Source of the DNA: JAODBJ01 sp963782465
GTDB taxonomy: Bacteria > Actinomycetota > Acidimicrobiia > IMCC26256 > PALSA-610
Direction: 5' to 3'
Length of the DNA stretch: 64,000 nt
Assembly: GCA_963782465.1 (NCBI GenBank)
Contig: CAWAJR010000001.1
Location: forward strand, 620,001 to 684,000
Position 1 is the first letter of the stretch; each line of letters opens with the position of its first letter. The translations under genes and the position numbers were made by a program. Positions 36,201 to 44,501 of the stretch are shown here, piece after piece. A model generated the notes under the pieces. That model worked only from the letters and a program-made list of their open reading frames with translations, did no database searches and was not told where the DNA came from.

Positions 36201-36780
36201 CGCTGACCCGCGCGACGTCGTCGGGGTGCACGACCTCCATCGCGTTGTGGCCGACGTAGTTCTCAGGGCTGATACCGAGCGTCTTCTCGACGCTGCGCGT
36301 GCCGTATTCGATGGTGCCTTCGGCATCGACGAGCAACACCATGTCGGTGGTGTGGTCGAGGAGGCGGCAGAGGCGTTCGCTCGGAGGTGGTGCAGGCATC
36401 GGGCGCCGGCGCCGCCGGATCGTTCCTTCCACCACCACGGCTCGACCGTGCTCATCGGCGACCACGACCCGTTCGAACAGGTCGAAGTCGCGGTCGCGCA
36501 CGGCGGCTGCGCGGTCACCCGCGCTCGCCGTCGCCGCCCACGAGTCGGGAAACGCCGCGACGAACCGGTCGAACCAGGAGCCGGGGTCGGCCAGGAACGA
36601 CTCGGCGCTGCGGTCGAAGATCGACTCGATCGACGGGCTGACGTACTCGAGTGACCGCGGGACGAGGCGGTAGCGGAACACGATGTCGCGCTGCATTCGC
36701 TCCAGAAGCCCGCGTGCACCCGCGTCGTCGAGGACCGACAACGGCGATTGTCCGGGCGGCGGGTTGGCGTTTGCGTACAT
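33262..36780 (-). CDS. Multi-PAS sensor histidine kinase
   Basis: 1172 residues. I count six PAS domains, each opening with a Q/E-R-Y/F-R-like helix and several ending D-I-T/S-E; conserved PAS text includes VVHPDDVARV and SYVHPDDQERA. The kinase core follows: H-box HAQKLEAVGRLAAGIAHEINTP, N-box NLVVNAAHAI, G1 VADTGTGIP, F-box FEPFFTTK and G2 GTGQGLALA. No membrane segment is seen, so it is likely a soluble sensor of redox state, ligands or light. It heads an operon of three receiver proteins, its probable phosphotransfer partners. ATG at 36780 was preferred over a 70-codon upstream extension. Confidence 0.9.
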   Translation of the reverse strand: MYANANPPPGQSPLSVLDDAGARGLLERMQRDIVFRYRLVPRSLEYVSPSIESIFDRSAESFLADPGSWFDRFVAAFPDSWAATASAGDRAAAVRDRDFDLFERVVVADEHGRAVVVEGTIRRRRRPMPAPPPSERLCRLLDHTTDMVLLVDAEGTIEYGTRSVEKTLGISPENYVGHNAMEVVHPDDVARVSELFAQLTSDEYTDQYPEFRIRHTNGSWRHVVAVAANRFDDAPLGAVVLCLRDITEFRHAEARALEVAEVVASSSDSILSCDADLNVRTCNAAAARFFDAKPNQIVGRPLPALLHGNARREITRLCHSALRQGHSATSHTKHRNEHGATIGIRVIASPAHDTFGTVIGVAIIMRETSDSDRRIFELRQSEQRFRRLFAHSSICQMVVDDGSRFVAVNEALCRLLGYSEHELLGKRSDEITYPDDRGAQLPAVEHILNGPTNEATFEKRYVGKNGDIVHAIVAASGIEDDDGAVRNYLGLVRDITAEKRAEEARRQSERRYQVVLDELSEGVVVIGADETILGANRSATRVLGDAWKRAPAGTTFAGRIDAHHEDGSPFAPDACPAHRVFSSGQRLQGVVARTITPAGERWLSIDAAPLTAHDGGEPYAVVVSFRDITEERAYVASLAESEERFRAGFDESFAGQAIMALDGRMLRVNEEICRMVGRSAAEMLQLRSTDVMGATQAKSTLELRAAMMRGELAGYRTELALVRADGTNVPVLLNVALVRDRDGAPLYVVAQVIDISETKRIEQQLQAAQERYRLVLDNLSEVVFQIDASGEFAYVSRAWEALTQFPAAQMQGTSAISYVHPDDQERAANALARAVDDETLGGRLRFRVVAKDGSVRFCESRFAVYRDDDGAPAGILGTLVDVSERERLEVDLRHAQKLEAVGRLAAGIAHEINTPIQFVGDNLHFLSEAFEELARLLGAYREQLHDHDARSWEERRARLEEVEEGVDFDYLQAEVPEAAGQALDGVQRVARIVAAMKNFGHPDHGERHLADVNQALDSTLVVARNEYKYVADLVTEFGELPLVPCYVGDLNQVFLNLVVNAAHAIADAAGGDTGRRGTITVRTEFDADRDEVVISVADTGTGIPAAARPHIFEPFFTTKDVGRGTGQGLALARAVVTERHGGTLAFETAEGRGTTFTVRLPAETASATEAVA

Positions 36781-36967
36781 CGCGCCTACTGGGCTGGAAG
36801 AGCTCTCGAACCGGCATCGGGCCTGGTCGGCGTCCGGTTGATCGGACAGCCGTCCGAATCCGCGGGTCGCCCGTCGTGACCGGCCCGATCGGGGCCAAAT
36901 GGGCGGCCCGGAGGTTTTGCGCGAAGATGTATGGCCGCAATTCCGCCGTACCAGGACGTGACGCGCG

Positions 36968-37618
36968 ATGTCCGAAGCCAACCTGTCCACCGAAGTCCGT
37001 CGCGAGACGGGAAAGCGCCCGGCCGGGCGCTTCCGCCGCGAAGGGCGAGTGCCCGCCGTCGTCTACGGCCTGGGCGCCGAACCGCAGTCGGTGACGGTCG
37101 TCGCCCGTGAGCTGGCGCAGATCCTGAGCGGCGCGGCGGGCGCGAACACGCTCATCACGCTCAAGGTCGACGGCGGCGAACAGCTGGCGCTCGCCCGCGA
37201 GATCCAGCGTCACCCGGTGAAGAACAGCGTGCTGCACGTCGACTTCGTGCGTGTCCGTGCCGACCAGGCCGTCTCCGCCGAAGTGCCGTTGCAACTCACC
37301 GGTGACGCCGAAGGCGTGACGCTCGGCGGCATGCTCGAACAGTCGCTGTTCACCGTGAGCGTCGAAGCGCTCCCGAACGCGATCCCGAACGCGATCACCC
37401 ACGACATCTCGGGGCTGGGGATCAACGACCAATTGCGGGTCGGCGACCTCGTGCTCCCCGAAGGCGTTGTCGTGTCGCTCGACCCCGAGGAACTGGTCGC
37501 GCAGGTGACGATGCCGCGCGGTATGGAGGAGCAGGAGGCTGCGGAAGCGGCCGAGGGCGCCGAAGCCGTCGAGGGCGAGGCCCCGGGTGCCGCCGCCGAA
37601 GAGGGCGAATCGGAGTAG
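36968..37618 (+). CDS. rplY: Ribosomal protein bL25/Ctc (general stress protein CTC)
   Basis: 216 residues: an N-terminal L25 domain (VRRETGKRPAGRFRREGRVPAVVYGLG, then QRHPVKNSVLHVDFVRV) plus the C-terminal TL5/CTC beta domain (about 100-190) and an acidic Glu/Ala-rich tail. It binds 5S rRNA. The long CTC form is standard in actinobacteria. It is followed three bases later by pth, a widespread gene pair. The 187 bases upstream, between divergent genes, must hold promoters for both rplY and the kinase operon but show no clear consensus. Confidence 0.93.
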   Translation: MSEANLSTEVRRETGKRPAGRFRREGRVPAVVYGLGAEPQSVTVVARELAQILSGAAGANTLITLKVDGGEQLALAREIQRHPVKNSVLHVDFVRVRADQAVSAEVPLQLTGDAEGVTLGGMLEQSLFTVSVEALPNAIPNAITHDISGLGINDQLRVGDLVLPEGVVVSLDPEELVAQVTMPRGMEEQEAAEAAEGAEAVEGEAPGAAAEEGESE

Positions 37619-37621
37619 GCG

Positions 37622-38233
37622 ATGTTGCGGCGTGACCGGCGCCCGGAGCGCACGGGCACGCCGGCCGATCTCCTGGTCGTCGGCCTCGGGAACCCGGGTG
37701 ACGAATACAAGCGGACACGGCACAACGTCGGTGCCGACGTGGTCGAGATGCTCGCGCGGCGCCATCACGCGCGGCTCCGCAAGGGCAAAGAGCGCGCCCT
37801 GACCGACGAAGTTCGCATCGGCGACAAACGCGTCGCACTGGCGATCCCGCTCACGTACATGAACGATTCGGGCCAGGCAGTCGCCGCGCTCGCCCGGCGC
37901 TACGGCGTCGAACCCGATCGGTTGCTCGTCGTGCACGACGAACTCGACCTCCCACCGGCCGGGTTGAAATTGAAAGAGGGCGGTGGGCTCGCCGGCCACA
38001 ACGGCCTGCGGTCGATCAAGCAGCACCTTCACAGCGACGAGTTCCTGCGTATCCGCATCGGGGTGGGGAAGCCGGTGAGCAAGGAACGGGGCGCCGATCA
38101 TGTGCTCAACCGGTTCTCGAAACGCGAACGAGCCGAGATCGACGTCACGCTCGAAGACGCGGCCGACGCCGTCGAACGCATCGCCACCGAGGGCATGGCC
38201 GCGGCGATGAACCGCTACAACACCCGCCCCTGA
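37622..38233 (+). CDS. pth: Peptidyl-tRNA hydrolase
   Basis: 203 residues. The signature VVGLGNPGDEYKRTRHNVG carries the catalytic His, MNDSGQAV and VHDELDLP the conserved Asn and Asp, and GGGLAGHNGLRSIKQHL the substrate loop. It releases peptides from peptidyl-tRNA that dropped off ribosomes. The start ATG at 37622 gives a slightly long N-terminus (MLRRDRRPERTGTPADLL). Directly after rplY and before mfd. Confidence 0.93.
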   Translation: MLRRDRRPERTGTPADLLVVGLGNPGDEYKRTRHNVGADVVEMLARRHHARLRKGKERALTDEVRIGDKRVALAIPLTYMNDSGQAVAALARRYGVEPDRLLVVHDELDLPPAGLKLKEGGGLAGHNGLRSIKQHLHSDEFLRIRIGVGKPVSKERGADHVLNRFSKRERAEIDVTLEDAADAVERIATEGMAAAMNRYNTRP

Positions 38234-38314
38234 ACTCGTTTTGATGTACCCAAGACGCGCTTCGCGGCGCTTGCGGATCACGAAAACGGGCGGCGGTACC
38301 CTCGAAACCACCCC

Positions 38315-41300
38315 GTGAGCACGACGTCGACGTCCCCGAGCGCGCCGCTGGCCGGTCTGACCGGCTTGCTCGCCGCGGAACCGGTGGTGTTGAAGGCGAC
38401 CGCGGGCCTGGCCGACGCGATCGCGGTGCCCGAGGCGGCCCGGGCGCTGTTCGCGGCGACGGTGGTGCGCGCCGGTGCCCGCCGGCCGGTGCTGCTGGCC
38501 GTGCCCACGGGGAACGAGGCGGAACGGCTCGCGCACGATCTCGGGCAATACCTGCCGCCCGAGATGATCGAATGGTTCCCCGCGTGGGAGACCTTGCCGT
38601 TCGAGCGGGTCTCGCCCGGCCTCGAGACGATGGGCCGTCGCCTTCGCGTGATCTGGCGCCTGCGAACGGGGGGCGACCAGCTGCCGGCCATCGTCGTGGC
38701 GCCGGTACGCGCGCTCGTGCAACAGCTCGGGCCGCATGTCGAAGACGTCGAGCCGATCATCTTGCGGCCCGGGGCGCGCCTCGATCGCGACGAACTCGTC
38801 GAGCGTCTCGTCAGCGTGGGTTACCGCCGCGAGTACCAGGTGGAGGCCCGCGGCGAGGTCGCGGTGCGAGGTTCGATCGTCGACGTCTACCCGACGACGA
38901 GCGACCATCCGGTGCGAATCGATCTGTGGGGCGATGAGGTCGACCGGCTGTCGCACTTCTCGGTCGCCGACCAGCGTTCCACCGACGACGTCGCCGACGC
39001 GTGGGTGTTCCCGGCGCGTGAGCTGCTGCCGACCCCCGAGGTTCGGGAACGGGCCGCCGCGCTGCTCGCGTCGGAACCCTGGGGCCGTGAACAGTGGGAC
39101 CGGCTCGCCGAGGGCCAGACGTTCGACGGCATGGAGAGCTGGTTGCCGTGGCTTTCGGCCGAGGAGCACCTGCTCCCTGATCTGCTTCCGGCCGACGCGC
39201 TGGTCGCGCTGTTCGAGCCCCGGCGGTTGCGGGACCGCGCCCAGGAACTGCTCGACGAGGAGGAATCGCTCGGCAACACGCTCGCGGCGACCTGGGGCGC
39301 GAACCTCGAACGCGAGCAGCCGCGGCTGTCGTTGCCGTTCGACCGCCTGCTCGCGCACACCCGCGCCGGCGCGGTGCCCGTGCTCGCCACCCCCGACCGG
39401 CCCGAGACCGAGGCGCTGGGCGCGACCGCCTTCGACCCCGTGGTCGGCGACACCGAAGCGCTCGCGCGGCGCCTCACGGGGCTGCGCGCCGACGGGTTCC
39501 GCGTGTTCATCGCCGCCGAAGGGCGCGGTTCGGCGGATCGCATCAGCCACCTGCTCGCCGACGAGGGTGTGACCGTCGACCCGATCGAGCGCGTCGACGA
39601 CAACAGCCCGGTGTTACGCAACCCGGGCGTGCACGTGATCGTCGCGCCGCTCGACCACGGTGCGGTCTTCGCGGCCGCGAAGCTCGCGGTGGTCGCCGAA
39701 GCCGACCTCACCGGCCGCCGGCGCGTGCACCGGCGGCCGCGCGGCGCGCGCCGTGGCACCGACCATTACGAGGGCCTGACCACCGGCGACTACGTGGTGC
39801 ACCGCGTGCACGGCATCGGCCGGTACCTCGGCATGGAAACGCGCGAGATGTTCGGCGTGACGCGCGACCGCCTGGTGGTCGAGTTCCGCGGCGACGATCG
39901 CGTCTACGTCGACTCCGAAGACATCGGCCTGCTCCGCAAGTACACGGGTGGCGAAACACCGAAGCTGTCGAAGATGGGCGGCGCCGACTGGGACAAGACC
40001 CGGGCGCGCGTGCGCAAGGCGGTACGCGACATCGCCGGCGAGCTCGTCGTGCTCTACCGCCGCCGCCTCGCCACACCGGGCCATGCGTTCGCGCCCGACG
40101 GGCCGTTCCAGCGCCAGATCGAAGAGTCGTTCCCCTACGAGGAAACCCCCGATCAGCAGCGGGCGATCGACGAAACCAAGGCCGACATGGAGTTGCCGGT
40201 CCCGATGGACCGGCTCGTGTGCGGCGATGTCGGCTACGGCAAGACCGAGGTCGCGTTGCGCGCCGCGGCGAAGGCGGTGTTCGACGGGAAGCAGGTGGCG
40301 CTCCTCGTGCCGACCACGCTGCTCGCGAGCCAGCACGGCCAGACCTTCCGCGAACGGTTCGCGAACTACCCGGTGCGCGTCGAGGTGCTGTCGCGGTTCC
40401 TCACCGCCAAGGAGCAGAACGAAGTGATCGAGGCGGTGAAGACCGGTGCGGCCGACATCGTGATCGGGACGCATCGCCTGCTGTCCGACGACATCGCCTA
40501 CAAGGACCTTGGCCTGCTCATCGTCGACGAGGAACAACGTTTCGGTGTGCAGCACAAAGAGCGCGTGAAGCACATGCGTACCAACGTCGACGTACTCACG
40601 CTCACCGCGACGCCGATCCCGCGCACGCTCGAACTGTCGCTCACCGGCATCCGCAACCTTTCGCTCGTGAACACCCCGCCCGAAGATCGCCAGCCGATCC
40701 TCACGTACGTCGGCGAGTACGACCCCCGCGCGGTGCAGGAAGCGATCCGGCGTGAACTGTTGCGCGAGGGCCAGGTGCTGTTCGTGCACAACCGGGTGCG
40801 CGACATCGAGCACGTCGCCGCCGACGTACGTGAGCTCGTACCCGAAGCGCGCGTCACCACCGCGCACGGCCAGATGGACGAAAGCCGTCTCGAACGCGTC
40901 GTGAGCGAGTTCTGGGAGCACGAGCACGACGTGCTGGTGTGCACGACGATCGTCGAGAGCGGCCTCGACATGCCGACGGTGAACACGCTCGTCGTCGACC
41001 GCGCCGATCTCCTCGGCCTCGCGCAGCTCTACCAGTTGCGCGGCCGGGTCGGCCGCCGCGGCCAGCGCGCGTACGCGTACCTGCTGCACCCGGCCGACCG
41101 CGCGCTCACCGAAGAGGCCTACGAACGGTTGAAGACGATCGGCGAGTTCACCGACCTCGGTTCGGGGTTCAAGATCGCCATGCGCGACCTCGAGATCCGC
41201 GGCGCCGGCAACCTCCTTGGCGGTGAACAGTCGGGCCACATCGCCGCCGTCGGGTTCGACCTCTACGTCGAGATGGTCACCGAAGCCGTCGACGAGCTCA

Positions 41301-41830
41301 CCGGCAAGGAACACGAGGCGCCCGAAGAGGTGCAGATCGACGTCCCGATCACGGCGAACCTGCCCCGCGACTACATCGCCCGCGACGACGTGCGCATGGA
41401 GGCGTACCGGCGGCTCGCCGCCGTGACGACCGCGGCCGACGTCGACGACATCAACGCAGAGTGGGTCGACCGGTACGGCCCGCCGCCACCGCCCGCCGAG
41501 GCCCTGCTCGACGTCGCGCGCCTGCGGGCCGAATGTGTGCGGCTCGGGGTCACAGCGGTATCGGTGCAAAAGGGCCTCGCCCGCTTCGAGGGCCTCGAAC
41601 TGCGCAAGAGCCAGGAGATCCGCCTGAAGCGCCTCGTCCCGCGGGCATCGGTGCTCTCCGACCACGTTGTGGTGCCGCTCGCCGGCAACCGCGAATTGTC
41701 GGCTGGGCCGTCGGTGGTGACGGGCTTGCTGGCGCTGCTGGCCGAGATCGCGCCGCCCGACCCGGCCGCGCCGGCAAACGGCGCGCGCCGGGGCGAGGCG
41801 GCCTCGCCGGTAGCATCCGGCGCGCCATGA
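38315..41830 (+). CDS. mfd: Transcription-repair coupling factor
   Basis: 1171 residues from GTG at 38315. Domain order is the UvrB-like N-terminus (residues 1-330), the RNA polymerase-interacting CarD-like module (LTTGDYVVHRVHGIGRYLG, about 487), the SF2 translocase with Walker A GDVGYGKTEVALRAA (about 637), the DEEQ box IVDEEQRFG, motif III TATPIPRTL and motif VI QLRGRVGRRGQRAYAYLL, then the TRCF C-terminal domain. It removes stalled RNA polymerase and recruits UvrA. Ends in an ATGA overlap with the next gene. Confidence 0.95.
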   Translation: MSTTSTSPSAPLAGLTGLLAAEPVVLKATAGLADAIAVPEAARALFAATVVRAGARRPVLLAVPTGNEAERLAHDLGQYLPPEMIEWFPAWETLPFERVSPGLETMGRRLRVIWRLRTGGDQLPAIVVAPVRALVQQLGPHVEDVEPIILRPGARLDRDELVERLVSVGYRREYQVEARGEVAVRGSIVDVYPTTSDHPVRIDLWGDEVDRLSHFSVADQRSTDDVADAWVFPARELLPTPEVRERAAALLASEPWGREQWDRLAEGQTFDGMESWLPWLSAEEHLLPDLLPADALVALFEPRRLRDRAQELLDEEESLGNTLAATWGANLEREQPRLSLPFDRLLAHTRAGAVPVLATPDRPETEALGATAFDPVVGDTEALARRLTGLRADGFRVFIAAEGRGSADRISHLLADEGVTVDPIERVDDNSPVLRNPGVHVIVAPLDHGAVFAAAKLAVVAEADLTGRRRVHRRPRGARRGTDHYEGLTTGDYVVHRVHGIGRYLGMETREMFGVTRDRLVVEFRGDDRVYVDSEDIGLLRKYTGGETPKLSKMGGADWDKTRARVRKAVRDIAGELVVLYRRRLATPGHAFAPDGPFQRQIEESFPYEETPDQQRAIDETKADMELPVPMDRLVCGDVGYGKTEVALRAAAKAVFDGKQVALLVPTTLLASQHGQTFRERFANYPVRVEVLSRFLTAKEQNEVIEAVKTGAADIVIGTHRLLSDDIAYKDLGLLIVDEEQRFGVQHKERVKHMRTNVDVLTLTATPIPRTLELSLTGIRNLSLVNTPPEDRQPILTYVGEYDPRAVQEAIRRELLREGQVLFVHNRVRDIEHVAADVRELVPEARVTTAHGQMDESRLERVVSEFWEHEHDVLVCTTIVESGLDMPTVNTLVVDRADLLGLAQLYQLRGRVGRRGQRAYAYLLHPADRALTEEAYERLKTIGEFTDLGSGFKIAMRDLEIRGAGNLLGGEQSGHIAAVGFDLYVEMVTEAVDELTGKEHEAPEEVQIDVPITANLPRDYIARDDVRMEAYRRLAAVTTAADVDDINAEWVDRYGPPPPPAEALLDVARLRAECVRLGVTAVSVQKGLARFEGLELRKSQEIRLKRLVPRASVLSDHVVVPLAGNRELSAGPSVVTGLLALLAEIAPPDPAAPANGARRGEAASPVASGAP

Positions 41831-42948
41831 ACCAGCGAAAACACCGTTCCTTGCGTCTCGTCGCGGTCGTTGCCGCCGCCGTTGCCGTCGCGATGGCCGC
41901 GAGTGGCTGCTCGAGCACCCTCAGCGACGCCGCCACCGTCGGCGGCACCCATATCAGCAACCGGGAGTTCCAGCGCGAGCTGTCGGACCTCGCGAACAAC
42001 AAGTCGTTCGTGAGCACGTTCGAGAAGGCCGGGCTGAAGGTCGGCGCGAGCGAGAACACCGTCGCCTCGTCGTTCTCGACGATCTGGCTGAACCAGCGCG
42101 TCCGCCAGGCGGCGATCGACGCGGAACTCGCGCAGCGCAAGATCACCGTCACCGCATCCGACCGCACGAAGGGCGCCGCCAACGCGGCCGACTTCTTCGA
42201 CCCGCAGGCGGCCAACGACCCCAACGCGGCGAACGGCACCGCGGCCGGCAAGAAGGTGCTCGCCGCGTTCCCGAAGACCTTCCAGACGGCGATCATCGAC
42301 CGCCAAGCCCGTACCGTCGCCCTCGAGGCGGGCATCGTGCCGACGGTGGCCGACGCGCAGACGTTCTACGACACGAACAAGGCGCAGCTGTTCCCCTGCT
42401 CGTCGGGCAAGACCGTCGCGCACATCGTGCTCGCGACGCAGGACGCGGCCGCGGCCGCGCTCGCGCTCGTGCAATCGGGTACGGATTTCGGCACCGTGGC
42501 CCAGCAGCTGTCGAGCGACACCGCGACGAAGCAAACCGGCGGTGTGATCAGCGACTCGCAGGGCGTGGCCGGCTGCTACCCGGGGAGCCAGGACCAGGCG
42601 TTCTCGACGGCGGTCAGCGGCGCGACGACCGGGACGCCGACCGCTCCGGTGAAGACCGCCGCCGGTTGGGAGATCATCCTCGTCACCGACTACACGCCGC
42701 CGACGTTCGAGCAGATCAAGAGCACGCTCCAGTCGGAGCTTCGAGGCTCCGGTGTGTTGCTGTCGCAAGTGATCACCGAGCGGCTCCGCAAGGAGCACGT
42801 GACGGTCGCGCCCCAGTACGGCACGTGGGTCGTGAACGCGCAAGGCGCGGCGGTGCAGGCGCCGACCGCACCGAGCCCGCGCTCCACTCGCCACCCGACC
42901 ACCACGACGACCGCGCCGGCGGGACTCGGTACCAGTAACGGCGGCTGA
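41827..42948 (+). CDS. SurA/PpiC-like peptidylprolyl isomerase lipoprotein
   Basis: 373 residues. A lipoprotein signal peptide (LVAVVAAAVAVAMAASGC, lipobox AASGC at about residue 26) anchors it outside the membrane. The SurA N-terminal helices (GGTHISNREFQRELSDL; AQTFYDTNKAQLFPC) and a parvulin-like PpiC segment (AHIVLATQDAAAAALALVQSGTDF; FSTAVSGATTG) are visible. A Pro/Thr-rich tail ends the protein. It may help fold exported proteins. It starts within the mfd stop and is followed at once by mazG. Confidence 0.8.
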   Translation: MNQRKHRSLRLVAVVAAAVAVAMAASGCSSTLSDAATVGGTHISNREFQRELSDLANNKSFVSTFEKAGLKVGASENTVASSFSTIWLNQRVRQAAIDAELAQRKITVTASDRTKGAANAADFFDPQAANDPNAANGTAAGKKVLAAFPKTFQTAIIDRQARTVALEAGIVPTVADAQTFYDTNKAQLFPCSSGKTVAHIVLATQDAAAAALALVQSGTDFGTVAQQLSSDTATKQTGGVISDSQGVAGCYPGSQDQAFSTAVSGATTGTPTAPVKTAAGWEIILVTDYTPPTFEQIKSTLQSELRGSGVLLSQVITERLRKEHVTVAPQYGTWVVNAQGAAVQAPTAPSPRSTRHPTTTTTAPAGLGTSNGG

Positions 42949-44426
42949 TGCCCGGCGATCTCGGCAACGGTCGGGTCGTCGTTGCCGGTCTCGGCCCGGC
43001 TGGTGTCGACCATCTGTTGCCGGTGGCGCGCGACGCGATCGTGAACGCGCCGGTGCGGTACGCGCGCACCGCCCGCCACCCGGCCATCGCCGAGCTCGAA
43101 GCCGAAGGCGTGCACTTCGAGACGTTCGATGCGATCTACGACGCGGGCACGGATCTCGACGCCGTCTACGCGATGATCGCGGCGGCGTTGCGCGACGCGG
43201 CCGCATCGGGCGGCGAGGTTCTCTACGCGGTGCCGGGCAACCCGGCGGTCGCGGAACGAACCGTTGCGCTGCTGCGCGAACTCGCGGTCGAGGTCGTGGT
43301 CGTCGCGGGTCTTTCGTTCGCCGACCTGGCCTGGCTGCGGGTCGGTGTCGACCCGATGCACGGCGGTCGGGTGGTCGACGCGCACGACTTCCCGGTGAGC
43401 GCGGCGGGGCTCGGTGGCCCGTTGTTGATTGCCCAGTGCGACGATCGCTTTGTGTGCTCCGACGTGAAGCTCGCGCTGCTCGACGTGCTCGCGCCCGACC
43501 ATCCGGTGACCGTGCTCCAGCGTCTCGGCCTCGCCGACGAGCGGGTGTTCACGGTGCCGCTCGCCCGCGTCGATCGCGACGTCTCACCCGACCATCTCAC
43601 GTCGCTCTTCGTGCACACCGGCGACGCGACGATCGCGGGTGAGTTCGCGCGGTTCGTCGCGCTGGTCGAGCGGTTGCGGGGGCCGGGCGGCTGCCCGTGG
43701 GACGCCGAGCAGACCCACCACTCGCTGCGCCGCCACGTCCTCGAGGAGGCCTACGAGGTCGCGGCCGCGATCGAAGACCTGCCGGCCGAGGCGCCCGAGG
43801 GCGATGTACCGGCCGAGGCGTACGACGCGCTGGCCGACGAGTTGGGAGATCTCCTCTTCCAGGTCGTGATCCAGTCGGTGCTCGCGGCCGAGGCCGGCGC
43901 GTTCACCGTCGCCGATGTCGCCCGTACGGTGCACGACAAGCTCGTCCGCCGCCACCCGCACGTGTTCGGCGACGTGCACGTCGACGGTTCCGACGACGTC
44001 GTCACCAACTGGGAACAGATCAAGAAGACCGAGAAGAACCACGGGTCGCTCGTCGAGGGGATCACGCCCGGGTTGCCGGCGCTGATCTACGCGCAGAAGC
44101 TGTACCGGAAAGCGACGTCGATCGGGCTCGACGTGTACCCCGACGCCGATGCGATGCTGAATGCCGCGGTGGGGAGGCTCGCGGTTACGACGGGTGACGG
44201 CGCGGAAGCCGTTCTCGGAGAAGTCCTGGCCCTGGCCACCGCGGCGGCCCGCGCCCGGGGGCTCGACGCCGAGTCGGCCCTCTCGGGGTGGGCCCGGCGC
44301 TTCAAGGAGCATTTCGGCGCCATGGAGGCGCTCGCGGCGGCGCGGGGCGTTGATCTCGCGACCGCCGGCGGGGCGGTCGTTGGCAATTTGTGGGCGGAAA
44401 CAAGGACCCGAACGCACGTTCGGTGA
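42948..44426 (+). CDS. mazG: MazG nucleotide pyrophosphohydrolase fused to a SAM-methylase-like domain
   Basis: 492 residues. The N-terminal 220 residues resemble the tetrapyrrole methylase/YabN domain (VVAGLGPAGVDHLLP, VLYAVPGNPAVAERT). The C-terminal 260 hold a MazG domain: LRGPGGCPWDAEQTHHSLRRHVLEEAYEV and ADELGDLLFQVV, the EExxE and ExxD metal sites, then a repeat with EQIKKTEKN. This YabN-like fusion hydrolyses nucleoside triphosphates, including aberrant ones. The start overlaps the previous stop by one base (TGATG). It precedes eno, as in many actinobacteria. Confidence 0.9.
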   Translation: MPGDLGNGRVVVAGLGPAGVDHLLPVARDAIVNAPVRYARTARHPAIAELEAEGVHFETFDAIYDAGTDLDAVYAMIAAALRDAAASGGEVLYAVPGNPAVAERTVALLRELAVEVVVVAGLSFADLAWLRVGVDPMHGGRVVDAHDFPVSAAGLGGPLLIAQCDDRFVCSDVKLALLDVLAPDHPVTVLQRLGLADERVFTVPLARVDRDVSPDHLTSLFVHTGDATIAGEFARFVALVERLRGPGGCPWDAEQTHHSLRRHVLEEAYEVAAAIEDLPAEAPEGDVPAEAYDALADELGDLLFQVVIQSVLAAEAGAFTVADVARTVHDKLVRRHPHVFGDVHVDGSDDVVTNWEQIKKTEKNHGSLVEGITPGLPALIYAQKLYRKATSIGLDVYPDADAMLNAAVGRLAVTTGDGAEAVLGEVLALATAAARARGLDAESALSGWARRFKEHFGAMEALAAARGVDLATAGGAVVGNLWAETRTRTHVR

Positions 44427-44432
44427 TACCAC

Positions 44433-44463
44433 CGGCACGACGAGTGACTTCACTCCGGTGCCG
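44433..44463 (+). terminator. Hairpin between mazG and eno
   Basis: CGGCAC pairs with GTGCCG and, inside an internal loop, GAGTG pairs with CACTC around ACTT, giving 11 base pairs. It begins seven bases after the mazG stop and ends 38 bases before the eno ATG, so it may be a partial terminator or stabilise the eno leader. eno probably has its own promoter just after it. Confidence 0.4.
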
Positions 44464-44501
44464 CAAACGTCTACATTCGCAACACTGACCACAGGAGCAC
44501 C

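Noticed and set aside
36515..39550. 1011-codon open frame on the minus strand across rplY, pth and mfd
   Set aside because: Antisense to three well identified genes; composition is Arg/Gly/His-rich and no domain is visible. GC-rich DNA keeps such frames open.
39614..41665. 683-codon open frame antisense to mfd
   Set aside because: Mirrors mfd codons; no family features.
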